The notes under the pieces are model-generated. The model was given only the letters and a program-made list of their open reading frames with translations, was not told where the DNA came from and did no database searches. Below are positions 40,618 to 48,138 of a stretch of DNA of 64,000 bases, piece after piece. Made by a program: the position numbers and the translations under genes. The stretch's first letter is position 1, and the number at the start of each line of letters is the position of its first letter. This DNA comes from Embleya sp051903075 (GTDB lineage Bacteria; Actinomycetota; Actinomycetes; Streptomycetales; Streptomycetaceae). The stretch lies in NCBI RefSeq assembly GCF_051903075.1, contig NZ_CP182422.1, forward strand, positions 3,906,001 through 3,970,000. Direction: 5' to 3'.

Positions 40618-41535
40618 ATGGCGGATGGCGGGGTGTCTGGGGCCGGAGGGGCGTTTACTGCGGAGCATGCTCGGGAGGTGTTGGGCTCGGCCTGTGCTGT
40701 GGCCGGGTTGAGCGCCGAGAAGGCGTCTCTGCTGCGGCTGGGGGAGAACGCTGTCTTTCGGTTGGGCGACCCCATTGTGGTGCGGGTGGCGCGGTCGGCG
40801 GACCGAGTCGATGAGCATGAGCGGACCGTGGCTGCTGCTCGATGGCTTGCCGAGGTGGGGTTCCCTGCGGTGCGGGTTGTTTCGCGGATTCGGCAGCCGC
40901 TCGTGGTTGATGGGCGGGTGGTGACTTTCTGGGAGCTGGTGACCGAGGAGGAGCGGTTCGCGGGTGTGGTCGCGTTGGCCGAGTTGTTGCGGCGGTTGCA
41001 CTGGTTGGAGGAGCCGGAGTCGCTGGGGCTGCCGTATCTGGAGCCGTTGGCGGCGACCTGGGGGCGGATCGACGCCGCGGTGGCGTTGGGCGATGAGGAC
41101 CGTGGGTTTCTTCGGCAGCGAGCAGAGGAGCTTCGGAAGCGGTATGACGCTCTGGAGTTCGTGCTTCCCTTCGGGCTCGTGCACGGGGACGCGAACGTCG
41201 GGAACGCGCTCGTTGACGAAGCGGGGCGGGCTGTCCTCATCGACCTGGACGGGTTTGCGCTCGGGCCGCGTGAGTGGGACCTGGTGCTGACCGCGATGTA
41301 TTACGAGCGTTACGGGTGGCACACCCGGGCCGAGTACGAGTCGTTCGTGAACGCGTACGGCTTCGACGTCATGAACTGGTACGGCTACCCGGTCCTGGCG
41401 GACATGCGCGAGTTGATGATGACGGTGTGGCTGACGCAGAACATGGCCGGCGATGCTGCGGTGACGACGGAGGTCGAGCGGCGCATGTCGGACCTGCGGA
41501 CCGGTGCCGACCGGCATGGGTGGAAGCCGTTCTGA
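40618..41535 (+). CDS. Aminoglycoside phosphotransferase-fold kinase
   Basis: The 305-residue protein has the APH/choline-kinase core: LRLGENAVFRLGDPIVVRVA, then the catalytic loop LVHGDANVGNALVDEAGRAV and metal-binding VLIDLDGFALGPREWDL. The HGDxxxxN and IDxD motifs are intact. The family phosphorylates aminoglycosides, macrolides or small metabolites; the long variable loop gives no clear resistance subclass, so calling it a resistance gene would go too far. It converges with the HTH/TPR gene, their stops 8 bp apart. Confidence 0.85.
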   Translation: MADGGVSGAGGAFTAEHAREVLGSACAVAGLSAEKASLLRLGENAVFRLGDPIVVRVARSADRVDEHERTVAAARWLAEVGFPAVRVVSRIRQPLVVDGRVVTFWELVTEEERFAGVVALAELLRRLHWLEEPESLGLPYLEPLAATWGRIDAAVALGDEDRGFLRQRAEELRKRYDALEFVLPFGLVHGDANVGNALVDEAGRAVLIDLDGFALGPREWDLVLTAMYYERYGWHTRAEYESFVNAYGFDVMNWYGYPVLADMRELMMTVWLTQNMAGDAAVTTEVERRMSDLRTGADRHGWKPF

Positions 41536-41542
41536 GGCCGGA

Positions 41543-42916
41543 TCAACTCGCGGTCTGCTGCCACAGGCGATGGCTCTCGGCCTCTTCCAGGAATTCGGCA
41601 ACTGGAGCTGAGGTTGCGAACGCCGCCAGCTTTGTGCGGAATTCGGATAGATAGGTCACGCATCGGGCGGACTTGAGCTGGCGTCCGAGCCTCAGTGCCG
41701 TGAGGGTGCTGCGGCAGGCGAGTTCGGGATTTCCGGCCGTCAGGTGGGCTTCCGCCAGGACCATGGTCGCGAAGAAGTCGCTGCGGACGTAGCGGCCGTC
41801 CGTACCGCCGAGACACAGTTCCGCGTATGTGGTGGCTTGCCGGGCTTGGTGCATGTCGCGGAAGCAGTGGCCGAGTTCGGCGGACAGCTCCGCATGGTCG
41901 AAGTAGCCGATCCACTCCGGGTCTTCACCCGGGTTGGTGCGTTCGAAGATCGTTGTGGCACGGGTCAAGGCCGCCTTGCATCCTGTGTTGTCGCCGATGC
42001 GGGAGAGCGCTCGGGCCTCCATCGCGAGGAACTGTGCGGTCAAGGTCGGCGTTGCGTGGCCTGTTGTGCCGAGCTGGGCGGCGCGGGCCAGGTTGGCTGC
42101 CTCGGTGAAGCGGCCGAGGTAGGTGGCCTGATGGCTCATCGCGGACAGGACGCTTCCCGCGAGACGGCGATCCTCGGCGGCCTGGGCCAAGCGGAGAGCC
42201 TGGATGAAGTAGCGCTGGGCCAAGCCGTGGTGGCCGCTGTCGTAGCTCATCCACCCGGCGAGGAGCGTGGCTTCGGCGACCGTGCCGAACAGGGCGCGGC
42301 CCACGGGCTCTGTGCTGCGCGCGGTCAGCAATTCGGCGACATCGCTGTCCAGGTATTGGATCAATGCTCGGCGGCCGTGCCCTCCCCCGAAGCGGTTGTC
42401 CAAGTGAACGTCGACCGTTGCACGGACGGCTTCGACGTCTGACATCCCGATCTGGGTGCGGGTTCGTGAATTCGGCAACTGCTCTTGCTGCCCGGAAACG
42501 AGCCACGCGAGCGGCGCCGCGTTCCAGGCGGTCGGGTCCGGGGTCAGCGCTTGCATGTCGTTACCAGGCGCGAGATCGGCACGCCACAGCGCTGCAAGTG
42601 CTTCGATGCCGTCCGTGGGAGTGCTGGGGTAGACCGTGCCCGGGGTCTCCGGAGCGGCCGGGGCGTCGCCCAACCCGAGTCGGTGTGCCGGCTGGCCGTA
42701 GACCTTCACCAGCAGCTCGACGTAGTCGGCGGGGTAGGTCTGGCCGTTCTCCCAGCGGGCGATGCTTCGCAGGAGGGATGTGTCGGTGGGGAGAGAGCGA
42801 CCCTCCTGCGCGGCGGCCTGGCGGAGGGCGTAGACGAGACGGGGCTTCTTCCAGCCGAGGTGAGTTCGGGCCGCGCGTAGGAGATCGGCTTGATACGGCG
42901 TGGTGGTCGACACCAC
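41543..42916 (-). CDS. XRE-type helix-turn-helix regulator with TPR-like C-terminus
   Basis: An N-terminal HTH (DLLRAARTHLGWKKPRLVYAL, then SLLRSIARWENGQTYPADYV) is followed by ~330 residues of helical repeats (TLLAGWMSYDSGHHGLAQRY, AQFLAMEARALSRIGDNTG). This resembles the large actinomycete family of HTH/TPR sensors that may respond to small signals. GTG 42916 has GGAGGC five bases upstream. It is divergent from the small-protein operon at 43131 and could regulate it. Length is 457 residues. Confidence 0.8.
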   Translation of the reverse strand: MVSTTTPYQADLLRAARTHLGWKKPRLVYALRQAAAQEGRSLPTDTSLLRSIARWENGQTYPADYVELLVKVYGQPAHRLGLGDAPAAPETPGTVYPSTPTDGIEALAALWRADLAPGNDMQALTPDPTAWNAAPLAWLVSGQQEQLPNSRTRTQIGMSDVEAVRATVDVHLDNRFGGGHGRRALIQYLDSDVAELLTARSTEPVGRALFGTVAEATLLAGWMSYDSGHHGLAQRYFIQALRLAQAAEDRRLAGSVLSAMSHQATYLGRFTEAANLARAAQLGTTGHATPTLTAQFLAMEARALSRIGDNTGCKAALTRATTIFERTNPGEDPEWIGYFDHAELSAELGHCFRDMHQARQATTYAELCLGGTDGRYVRSDFFATMVLAEAHLTAGNPELACRSTLTALRLGRQLKSARCVTYLSEFRTKLAAFATSAPVAEFLEEAESHRLWQQTAS

Positions 42917-43130
42917 GAATCGCCTCCCCGGAGGCGGAGCCAGATCAAGCCATCATGCTCGCGCACACGAAGCGTCGTCAAAAAATCGCAGTGAGTTGAC
43001 CTTGCTTGCGTGCGCCGAGGTGACAGGCCGTGTCACCCCTTGTCATCCCTTGCCGTCTGCCTCGGATCGGTGCCGCCGTCGCATCGTGGTGATGCCCGGC
43101 GGAACGACCGGCGGGCTTCGGGAGATGAAC

Positions 43131-43622
43131 ATGACGCTTCATCAGGCGAGTGAATCCGCCGGTGGCTGGCTGCTCGCAGCCCTTGGCACCTCGGCCGGGA
43201 CGGGACACCCCCGGGCGCCTCGGCTGTGGGCGACCGGCCACGTCGTGGACGCGGTCATCGTGGCGGACCGACTGGGCATCGAAGCGGTCGATTGGTATCG
43301 GCGTCTCGGTTCCCTGGCTCCGCCGTCCGTCATCGACCACCAGGCGCGAAAGGTCGCCTTCCTCATTGCGCCGGTCGGGGAGCCCTTCTTCGCGGGCGCG
43401 TTGACGGTTCTGCGAGGGGATGTGCCGTACCGCTACCTCTCGACAGGCGGGTATCTGGTGGTCCCCGGCCGAGATGCCGAAGCCGGAGATCGCCACCAGT
43501 GGCTCAGCAGGCCCACGGAGGAATCCACCCTCGATCGCGACGCGGTCGCGGTGCTCACCGTCCATCTCCTCATCGCGCTGCGCAACCTGTCTGCGGCAGC
43601 CGAGGGCACGGGCGATGAGTGA
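43131..43622 (+). CDS. Protein resembling the C-terminal part of streptomycete primase/polymerase-like proteins
   Basis: The 163-residue protein has LWATGHVVDAVIVADRLGIE, RKVAFLIAPVGEPFF and YRYLSTGGYLVVPGRDAEAG. The LxATGxxxDxVxV pattern and the following helix/strand order match the second half of the protein at 47281-47883 (LLASGLEFDVLDAPAQVGYA ... LLFLVDPGAR), so a shared domain is likely. It lacks the Cys-rich N-terminal part. Start MTLHQ has GGAG six bases before. Its stop overlaps the next gene by 8 bp. Function is unknown. Confidence 0.55.
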   Translation: MTLHQASESAGGWLLAALGTSAGTGHPRAPRLWATGHVVDAVIVADRLGIEAVDWYRRLGSLAPPSVIDHQARKVAFLIAPVGEPFFAGALTVLRGDVPYRYLSTGGYLVVPGRDAEAGDRHQWLSRPTEESTLDRDAVAVLTVHLLIALRNLSAAAEGTGDE

Positions 43623-43857
43623 TCCGGACGCGGCTTCCTGGTCGCCCATCGACACCACGGCTTGGTACGAAGCGCGAACCGCGGTCGCCGCCCTGCGGGA
43701 TGTCCTGATCGCCTCTGGCCTCGCCGAGCACTTCCCCTATCTCCGTGCCGACGTCAACGCCTTCGGCCACGGGTTCGTCGAAGTCGGCCGCACCACACCG
43801 GAAGCTGCCACCCGGCTCGCCGAACTTCTCGCCGCAGCCGAGAAGAACCCTGCCTGA
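43615..43857 (+). CDS. Small unknown protein, paralogue of the next gene
   Basis: 80 residues, with AALRDVLIASGLAEHFPYLR followed by ADVNAFGHGFVEVGRTTPEA and ATRLAELLAAA. The same pattern appears in the next gene (AEVNVHGDGLVNLGPVPADA, HRLATLLANG), so the pair shares a domain. It overlaps the upstream gene by 8 bp and is followed after 15 bp by the next. I do not recognise the family. Confidence 0.6.
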   Translation: MSDPDAASWSPIDTTAWYEARTAVAALRDVLIASGLAEHFPYLRADVNAFGHGFVEVGRTTPEAATRLAELLAAAEKNPA

Positions 43858-43872
43858 CAAGGAGGTATCGCC

Positions 43873-44178
43873 ATGCGTCCCGCTGCCGACAACGCGCGAA
43901 CCTGCGCACAACCTGCCGAGGTGCTGCACGCCGGCATTCCGTACGTCCGTGGCTGGAGCAAGGCGAACAACGCCACTACCGAACTCGCCGCACGCCTAAC
44001 GACGGCCAGCCTGGACGTCGGTTTCGGAGCGCTCAAGGCGGAAGTGAACGTCCACGGTGACGGCTTGGTCAACCTCGGCCCCGTCCCCGCCGACGCAGTC
44101 CACCGCCTGGCCACGCTCCTCGCCAACGGCCTCTGTGCCGAACTGGATCACCTCGCCGCGCACGACGAAGCGGCCTGA
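43873..44178 (+). CDS. Small unknown protein, paralogue of the preceding gene
   Basis: 101 residues: a Cys-containing N-terminus (DNARTCAQPAEVLHAGIPYV) then LDVGFGALKAEVNVHGDGLV, the part shared with the preceding gene. AAGGAGG lies seven bases before the ATG, the best ribosome site of the three-gene run. It ends about 210 bp before xis, an interval with no gene. The role is unknown; position next to xis/int suggests an element-specific function. Confidence 0.6.
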   Translation: MRPAADNARTCAQPAEVLHAGIPYVRGWSKANNATTELAARLTTASLDVGFGALKAEVNVHGDGLVNLGPVPADAVHRLATLLANGLCAELDHLAAHDEAA

Positions 44179-44388
44179 CCCCACACACCCCGGTCGGGTG
44201 CGCAGAGCGCTTCCCGCGCATCCGGCCGACCACCGCACCACCCGACCGATATTCGGCAACGGCCGCTACAGGCCGGCTCGCACCGACCAAACGCCCAACG
44301 GTGTCGAGACAACCAGCCGAGGTCCCCACGCAGACGGGCCCCAACAGGACGCGACCTGACCAGTCAAGACCTGCGAGCAGACTTGCTC

Positions 44389-44604
44389 GTGAGCGAGAAG
44401 AGCACTCCCGGACGGCTCCTGACCGTCCCCCAAGCCGCCGACCGGCTCAACGTCGGCGAGCGCTTCGTCCGTCGCCTCATCGCAGAGCGACGCATCACCT
44501 TCATTCGGATCGGCCGCCACATCCGGATCTCGGCGGACGCGGTCGACGCCTTCATTCGCGCCGGTCTTGTCGAGCCTGGCCGAACTCATGGAAAGGCAGC
44601 CTGA
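44389..44604 (+). CDS. xis: Excisionase (MerR-like HTH)
   Basis: The 71-residue protein has the excisionase-family winged helix: GRLLTVPQAADRLNVGERFV, then RRLIAERRITFIRIGRHIRI and SADAVDAFIRAG. It binds att DNA and directs the integrase toward excision. Its TGA overlaps the integrase ATG by one base (TGATG), so the pair is co-translated. GTG 44389 is taken as start; TTG 44383 is possible. Confidence 0.88.
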   Translation: MSEKSTPGRLLTVPQAADRLNVGERFVRRLIAERRITFIRIGRHIRISADAVDAFIRAGLVEPGRTHGKAA

Positions 44605-45758
44605 TGGCCAACAGCAAGGGACGGCGCCGTCGTTTCGGGGCGGTCCGCCAACTTCCGTCCAAGAAGTGGCGGGCGCGATACCCCGGGCCGGACGGCCAAC
44701 TGCGGACGGCTGACAAGACCTTCGCCACCAAGACGGCCGCCGAGGAGTGGCTGACCGACACCGAGTCGGAGATGAGACGCGGCGACTGGATCGACCCACG
44801 CGGTGACATGGTCTTCGGCATCTACGCCACGGCCTGGATCAAGGAGCGGCCGAACCTCCGCCCGCGCACGCGCGAGCTGTACAGCATTCTGCTCCGTCTC
44901 CACCTCAAGCCCACGTTCGGCGATGCAGCCATCCCGGCGATCAAGGAGGCCGACGTGCGCCGCTGGCGTGCCATGCGCCTGGAAGGCGGGCTTGGTCTGT
45001 CGACCACCGCCAAGTCGTACCGACTCATGCGCGCGATCATGAACACCGCCGTGGACGACGGCCTGATCCGCCGCAACCCGTGCCGCATCAAGGGCGGCGG
45101 TGACGAGAAGGCTCCCGAACGCCCGATCCTCACCCTCGAACAGGTCTTCACCCTCGCGGACGGCGTCGGCCCTCGCTACCGAGCTCTCGTCCTCCTTGCT
45201 GCCTTCGGCTCCCTGCGCTGGGGCGAACTCGCTGCCCTCCGGCGCGATCACGTGGACCTCGACGCAGGCACGATCCGTATCGACGTCTCCGCCATCGAGA
45301 TGAGCAACGGCAAGCGCGTCACCGGTCCGCCGAAGTCGGCCGCCGGCAAGCGCACCGTCACCATCCCCGCGCCGATCCTCCTCGACCTCCGTCGGCACCT
45401 GGAGTGGTTTGCCGAGAAGGAGGATGACGGCTTGCTCTTCGTCGGTCCGAAGGGTGCAGCCCTGCGCCGCTGCAACTTCACCCGGGTGTGGCGACGCGGG
45501 ACCCGTCACCTCGGCGTGACTGGTCTCCACTCCCACGATCTACGCCATACCGGGAACGTCCTCGCCGCCGAGACCGGCGCCACTCTCCGCGAGCTGATGG
45601 ACCGCATGGGCCAGTCGATGTCGCGAGCCGCGCTCATCTACCAGCACGCTCGCGCCGGCCGAGACCAAGTCATCGCCGACGCCATCGCGAGGCGGATCAA
45701 GAAGTCCCAGAGCCAAGATCATCGCCAATCTGGCACGGATCTGGCACGCGAGGCGTAG
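44604..45758 (+). CDS. int: Tyrosine site-specific integrase
   Basis: The 384-residue protein has an N-terminal arm-binding domain (GAVRQLPSKKWRARYPGPDG), a SAM-like core domain (ATAWIKERPNLRPRTRELYS) and a catalytic domain with Arg in FGSLRWGELAALRRDH, HDLRHTGN (HxxR) and the nucleophile in ALIYQHA. It is of the actinomycete pSAM2-like integrase type. The gene ends 65 bp from the tRNA-Gly att core, and its last codons contain an arm-type repeat pair. A truncated close relative lies at 37919-38348. Confidence 0.95.
   Translation: MANSKGRRRRFGAVRQLPSKKWRARYPGPDGQLRTADKTFATKTAAEEWLTDTESEMRRGDWIDPRGDMVFGIYATAWIKERPNLRPRTRELYSILLRLHLKPTFGDAAIPAIKEADVRRWRAMRLEGGLGLSTTAKSYRLMRAIMNTAVDDGLIRRNPCRIKGGGDEKAPERPILTLEQVFTLADGVGPRYRALVLLAAFGSLRWGELAALRRDHVDLDAGTIRIDVSAIEMSNGKRVTGPPKSAAGKRTVTIPAPILLDLRRHLEWFAEKEDDGLLFVGPKGAALRRCNFTRVWRRGTRHLGVTGLHSHDLRHTGNVLAAETGATLRELMDRMGQSMSRAALIYQHARAGRDQVIADAIARRIKKSQSQDHRQSGTDLAREA
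45729..45748. promoter_or_regulatory. Integrase arm-type site, right end, inside int
   Basis: TCTGGCACGGATCTGGCACG, 75 bp from the att core and overlapping the last codons of int. It mirrors the left-end sites. Confidence 0.55.
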
Positions 45759-45774
45759 CGAGCCTGGGAACGGC

Positions 45775-45815
45775 GAAGGCCCAAGTTACGGATCATGTCC
45801 GTGACCTGGGCCTTC
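45775..45815. terminator. Hairpin between int and tRNA-Gly
   Basis: GAAGGCCCAAGTTACGGA, loop TCATG, TCCGTGACCTGGGCCTTC: a near-perfect stem. It should end int transcription and protect the converging tRNA gene. Confidence 0.75.
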
Positions 45816-45822
45816 ACATATG

Positions 45823-45866
45823 GAGCGGGCGACGAGAATCGAACTCGCGTTCTAAGCTTGGGAAGC
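45823..45866. repeat. att core copy 3 (attR, within tRNA-Gly)
   Basis: The 44-bp core covering the 3' half of the tRNA gene; identical to 38413-38456 and one mismatch from 37254-37297. Confidence 0.92.
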
Positions 45867-45894
45867 TCATGTTCTACCATTAAACTACGCCCGC
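45824..45894 (-). tRNA. tRNA-Gly (anticodon CCC)
   Basis: Read leftward: acceptor GCGGGCG pairs with CGCCCGC, D-arm GTTTAATGGTAGAAC, anticodon stem-loop TGAGC-TTCCCAA-GCTTA, T-arm CGCGAGTTCGATTCTCG. The body is 71 nt; CCA follows in the DNA (45821-45823). Its 3' half is the integration site of the adjacent element, which restores the complete gene. Confidence 0.97.
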
Positions 45895-46021
45895 AACACA
45901 GGGCTCCTTGGAGCGCTGCACCGTCACTCTACCGGATGGCCGCGTGTGGTCGCAGCATCGTTCCGGCGGTGGGTGCGGGAGCGTTTGGGTGGATCCGGGG
46001 AGCTGCGATTACGCTTTGCCC

Positions 46022-46603
46022 GTGCTTCTATCGGACAAGGACATTCGCGCGGAGATCGACTGCGGTCGGGTTCGGATCGATCCCTACGAGCCGGCCATGG
46101 TTCAGCCGTCGAGTGTGGACGTTCGACTCGACCGGTTCTTTCGGGTCTTCGAGAACCACAAGTACCCGCACATCGACCCCGCCGTCGAGCAGCCCGACCT
46201 CACGCGGATGATCGAGCCGCCGGAGGGCGAACCGTTCATCCTGCACCCGGGCGAGTTCGCGCTCGGTTCGACCTACGAGGTCGTGTCCCTGCCGGACGAC
46301 GTCGCGTCGCGGCTGGAGGGGAAGAGTTCGTTGGGGCGGCTCGGGCTGCTGACACACTCGACCGCCGGGTTCATCGACCCGGGCTTCTCCGGGCATGTGA
46401 CGCTGGAGTTGTCCAACGTCGCGACCCTGCCGATTAAGTTGTGGCCGGGAATGAAGATCGGCCAGCTGTGCATGTTCCGGCTGTCGTCGCCGGCCGAGTT
46501 CCCGTATGGGTCCTCGGTGTACGGATCGCGCTATCAGGGACAGCGTGGGCCGACCCCCTCACGGTCGTTCAAGGACTTCCACCGCACGAACGTCCGCGAT
46601 TAG
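46022..46603 (+). CDS. dcd: dCTP deaminase
   Basis: The 193-residue protein reads LLSDKDIRAEIDCGRVRIDP, MVQPSSVDVRLDRFFRVFEN, RLEGKSSLGRLGLLTHSTAG, FIDPGFSGHVTLELSNVATL and KIGQLCMFRLSSPAEFPYGS, a full match to actinobacterial Dcd. It deaminates dCTP to dUTP (or, in bifunctional forms, dUMP), supplying thymidylate synthesis. The GTG start aligns with the family start LLSDKDIR. It is the first gene right of the tRNA and is not part of the element. Confidence 0.97.
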   Translation: MLLSDKDIRAEIDCGRVRIDPYEPAMVQPSSVDVRLDRFFRVFENHKYPHIDPAVEQPDLTRMIEPPEGEPFILHPGEFALGSTYEVVSLPDDVASRLEGKSSLGRLGLLTHSTAGFIDPGFSGHVTLELSNVATLPIKLWPGMKIGQLCMFRLSSPAEFPYGSSVYGSRYQGQRGPTPSRSFKDFHRTNVRD

Positions 46604-46749
46604 GAGGAGGGAGCGAGGGTGGCCGGGGACGACCGTCAAGCACGATCCGACCTCGATCCCGACCTCGACTCCGACTCCGGCCCCGCGCTCCCGCGAACCC
46701 CGCCCCCGCGACCGACGCCCCCCCGAACAGAAGATAGGCATCCCCGGAC

Positions 46750-47247
46750 ATGAGTGACGTGCGCGAAAACCTCACCTGGCCGCTCTTCGGCCAGGCCACG
46801 CGCGAGCTGGCCATGCAGGTCGCGGCGGACGGGTACGAGCCCGACATCATCCTGTCGATCGCCCGCGGCGGCGTGTTCGCGGCCGGCGCGCTCGCGTACG
46901 CGCTGGACGTTAAAAATTTGCACCTGGTCAACGTCGAGTTCTACACGGGGATCGGCACCACGCTGGACATGCCGGTCATGCTCGCGCCGGTGCCCGACGT
47001 GGTGGACTTCTCGAACAAGAAGGTGCTCATCGCGGACGACGTCGCCGACACCGGCAAGACGCTGCTCCTGGTCCGCGACTTCTGCGAGGGCAACGTGGCC
47101 GAGGTGCGCTGCGCCGTGGTGTACGAGAAGCCGCAGTCGCTGGTGAAGTGCGAATACGTGTGGAAGCACACCGACGACTGGATCAACTTCCCGTGGTCCG
47201 TCGAGCCGCCCGTCGTCACCCGCCAGGGCCAGATCCTCGACGCCTGA
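46750..47247 (+). CDS. Phosphoribosyltransferase family protein
   Basis: The 165-residue protein has a type I PRTase fold with a PRPP loop (KKVLIADDVADTGKTLLLVR) and an upstream ILSIARGGVFAAGALAYAL strand. The C-terminus (WKHTDDWINFPWSVEPPVV) is typical of the hypoxanthine/xanthine-type group often found beside dcd in streptomycetes. It transfers phosphoribose to a purine-like base or acts in salvage; the exact base is uncertain. The spacing of 146 bp from dcd leaves an operon possible. Confidence 0.88.
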   Translation: MSDVRENLTWPLFGQATRELAMQVAADGYEPDIILSIARGGVFAAGALAYALDVKNLHLVNVEFYTGIGTTLDMPVMLAPVPDVVDFSNKKVLIADDVADTGKTLLLVRDFCEGNVAEVRCAVVYEKPQSLVKCEYVWKHTDDWINFPWSVEPPVVTRQGQILDA

Positions 47248-47280
47248 GCGACGCGCGGTGCGGGACGACTTCCGCCCCCG

Positions 47281-47883
47281 TCACCGCGCCTGCGTGCTGA
47301 ACCGCATCAACGCGCCGAGTACGTCCACCGCGCCCGGCAGCCCCCGCTCGATCGGGTCCGGCGGCACCGCCCACCGGGTCCGCCCCCCGCACGCCGTGGA
47401 CGAGGGCGGAGCCGGTACGAAGTGGCCGACCGCATGGTGCCGGACGTCGAACCGAGCCGTGTCGTTGTGGTCCACCGTGTACCAGTACAGGTTGCGCGCG
47501 CCCGGGTCGACCAGGAACAACAACCGCTCGCCCGGCAGCTGCAACACCGGCCCCAGCGGCAATCCGACCACCTCCAACTGGCGGATCGCCGCGTACCCGA
47601 CCTGCGCCGGCGCGTCCAGCACGTCGAACTCCAGCCCGCTCGCCAGCAGGACGGTGTACGGCTTGCCGCTCCACCACTCCCACACGTCGTCCGTCGACCG
47701 GGTGGCCCGGGTCAGCCCCGGTTCGGCGGCGGGATGCGCCCCCGGGTCGGGGCATTCGGTGTCGCCGCACGAACATCGGCCGTCCTCGACGTAGGCACCG
47801 GGCAGCACGGGCCAACCCCGATCCACGACGTAGAAGAGGGCGGCGGCCTGGAGCGCAGCCCGGGTGCGTTGCCGCACAAGCAT
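47281..47883 (-). CDS. Primase/polymerase N-terminal-like protein
   Basis: The 200-residue protein has YVVDRGWPVLPGAYVEDGRC, the Cys/His group CSCGDTECPDPGAHP, VWEWWSGKPYTVLLASGLEF and DVLDAPAQVGYAAIRQLEVV, as in streptomycete proteins annotated as bifunctional primase/polymerase. It lacks the full catalytic region of a replicative prim-pol, so enzymatic activity is doubtful. The second half resembles the element protein at 43131. It converges with the phosphoribosyltransferase gene. Confidence 0.75.
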   Translation of the reverse strand: MLVRQRTRAALQAAALFYVVDRGWPVLPGAYVEDGRCSCGDTECPDPGAHPAAEPGLTRATRSTDDVWEWWSGKPYTVLLASGLEFDVLDAPAQVGYAAIRQLEVVGLPLGPVLQLPGERLLFLVDPGARNLYWYTVDHNDTARFDVRHHAVGHFVPAPPSSTACGGRTRWAVPPDPIERGLPGAVDVLGALMRFSTQAR

Positions 47884-48138
47884 GTCCGTTCCGTTCCTCG
47901 CGACCGCGACCACGGCGAAGTGTCGTGGTCCGGCAGGTGTACTCCCGGTACTCCTACGAGTACACCGCCCGAAACGGCGCACGAACAGATCCGCAACGCG
48001 GCTCGACCGTGCCGCTTGCGGTCCGCTTGGTCCACTGCCGGCACGCTTTGCCGCCGGCCTGACCAGGCGTCAGACCCCGCACCCGCCCCGAACCCGGGTC
48101 CGAAAAGGCCACAACCCCGCCACAACCCCGCGACGACG

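Larger units (their letters stand above)
38413..45866. mobile_element. Integrative element at tRNA-Gly(CCC), 7.45 kb
   Basis: Bounded by identical 44-bp att cores, with int and xis at the tRNA end. No replication initiator, FtsK-like transfer protein or relaxase is present, so it is not a complete AICE; movement would need help. Cargo: HEPN/nuclease-like pair, APH-family kinase, HTH/TPR regulator, three small proteins. GC is visibly lower over 39.1-40.4 kb. Confidence 0.88.

Noticed and set aside
40618..41535. Aminoglycoside resistance gene
   Set aside because: The APH fold is clear, but many environmental APH-like kinases act on other molecules and no subclass signature is seen.
43131..43622. 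Functional primase/polymerase
   Set aside because: It has none of the acidic catalytic residues or the Cys-rich part of such enzymes; only a C-terminal similarity is visible.
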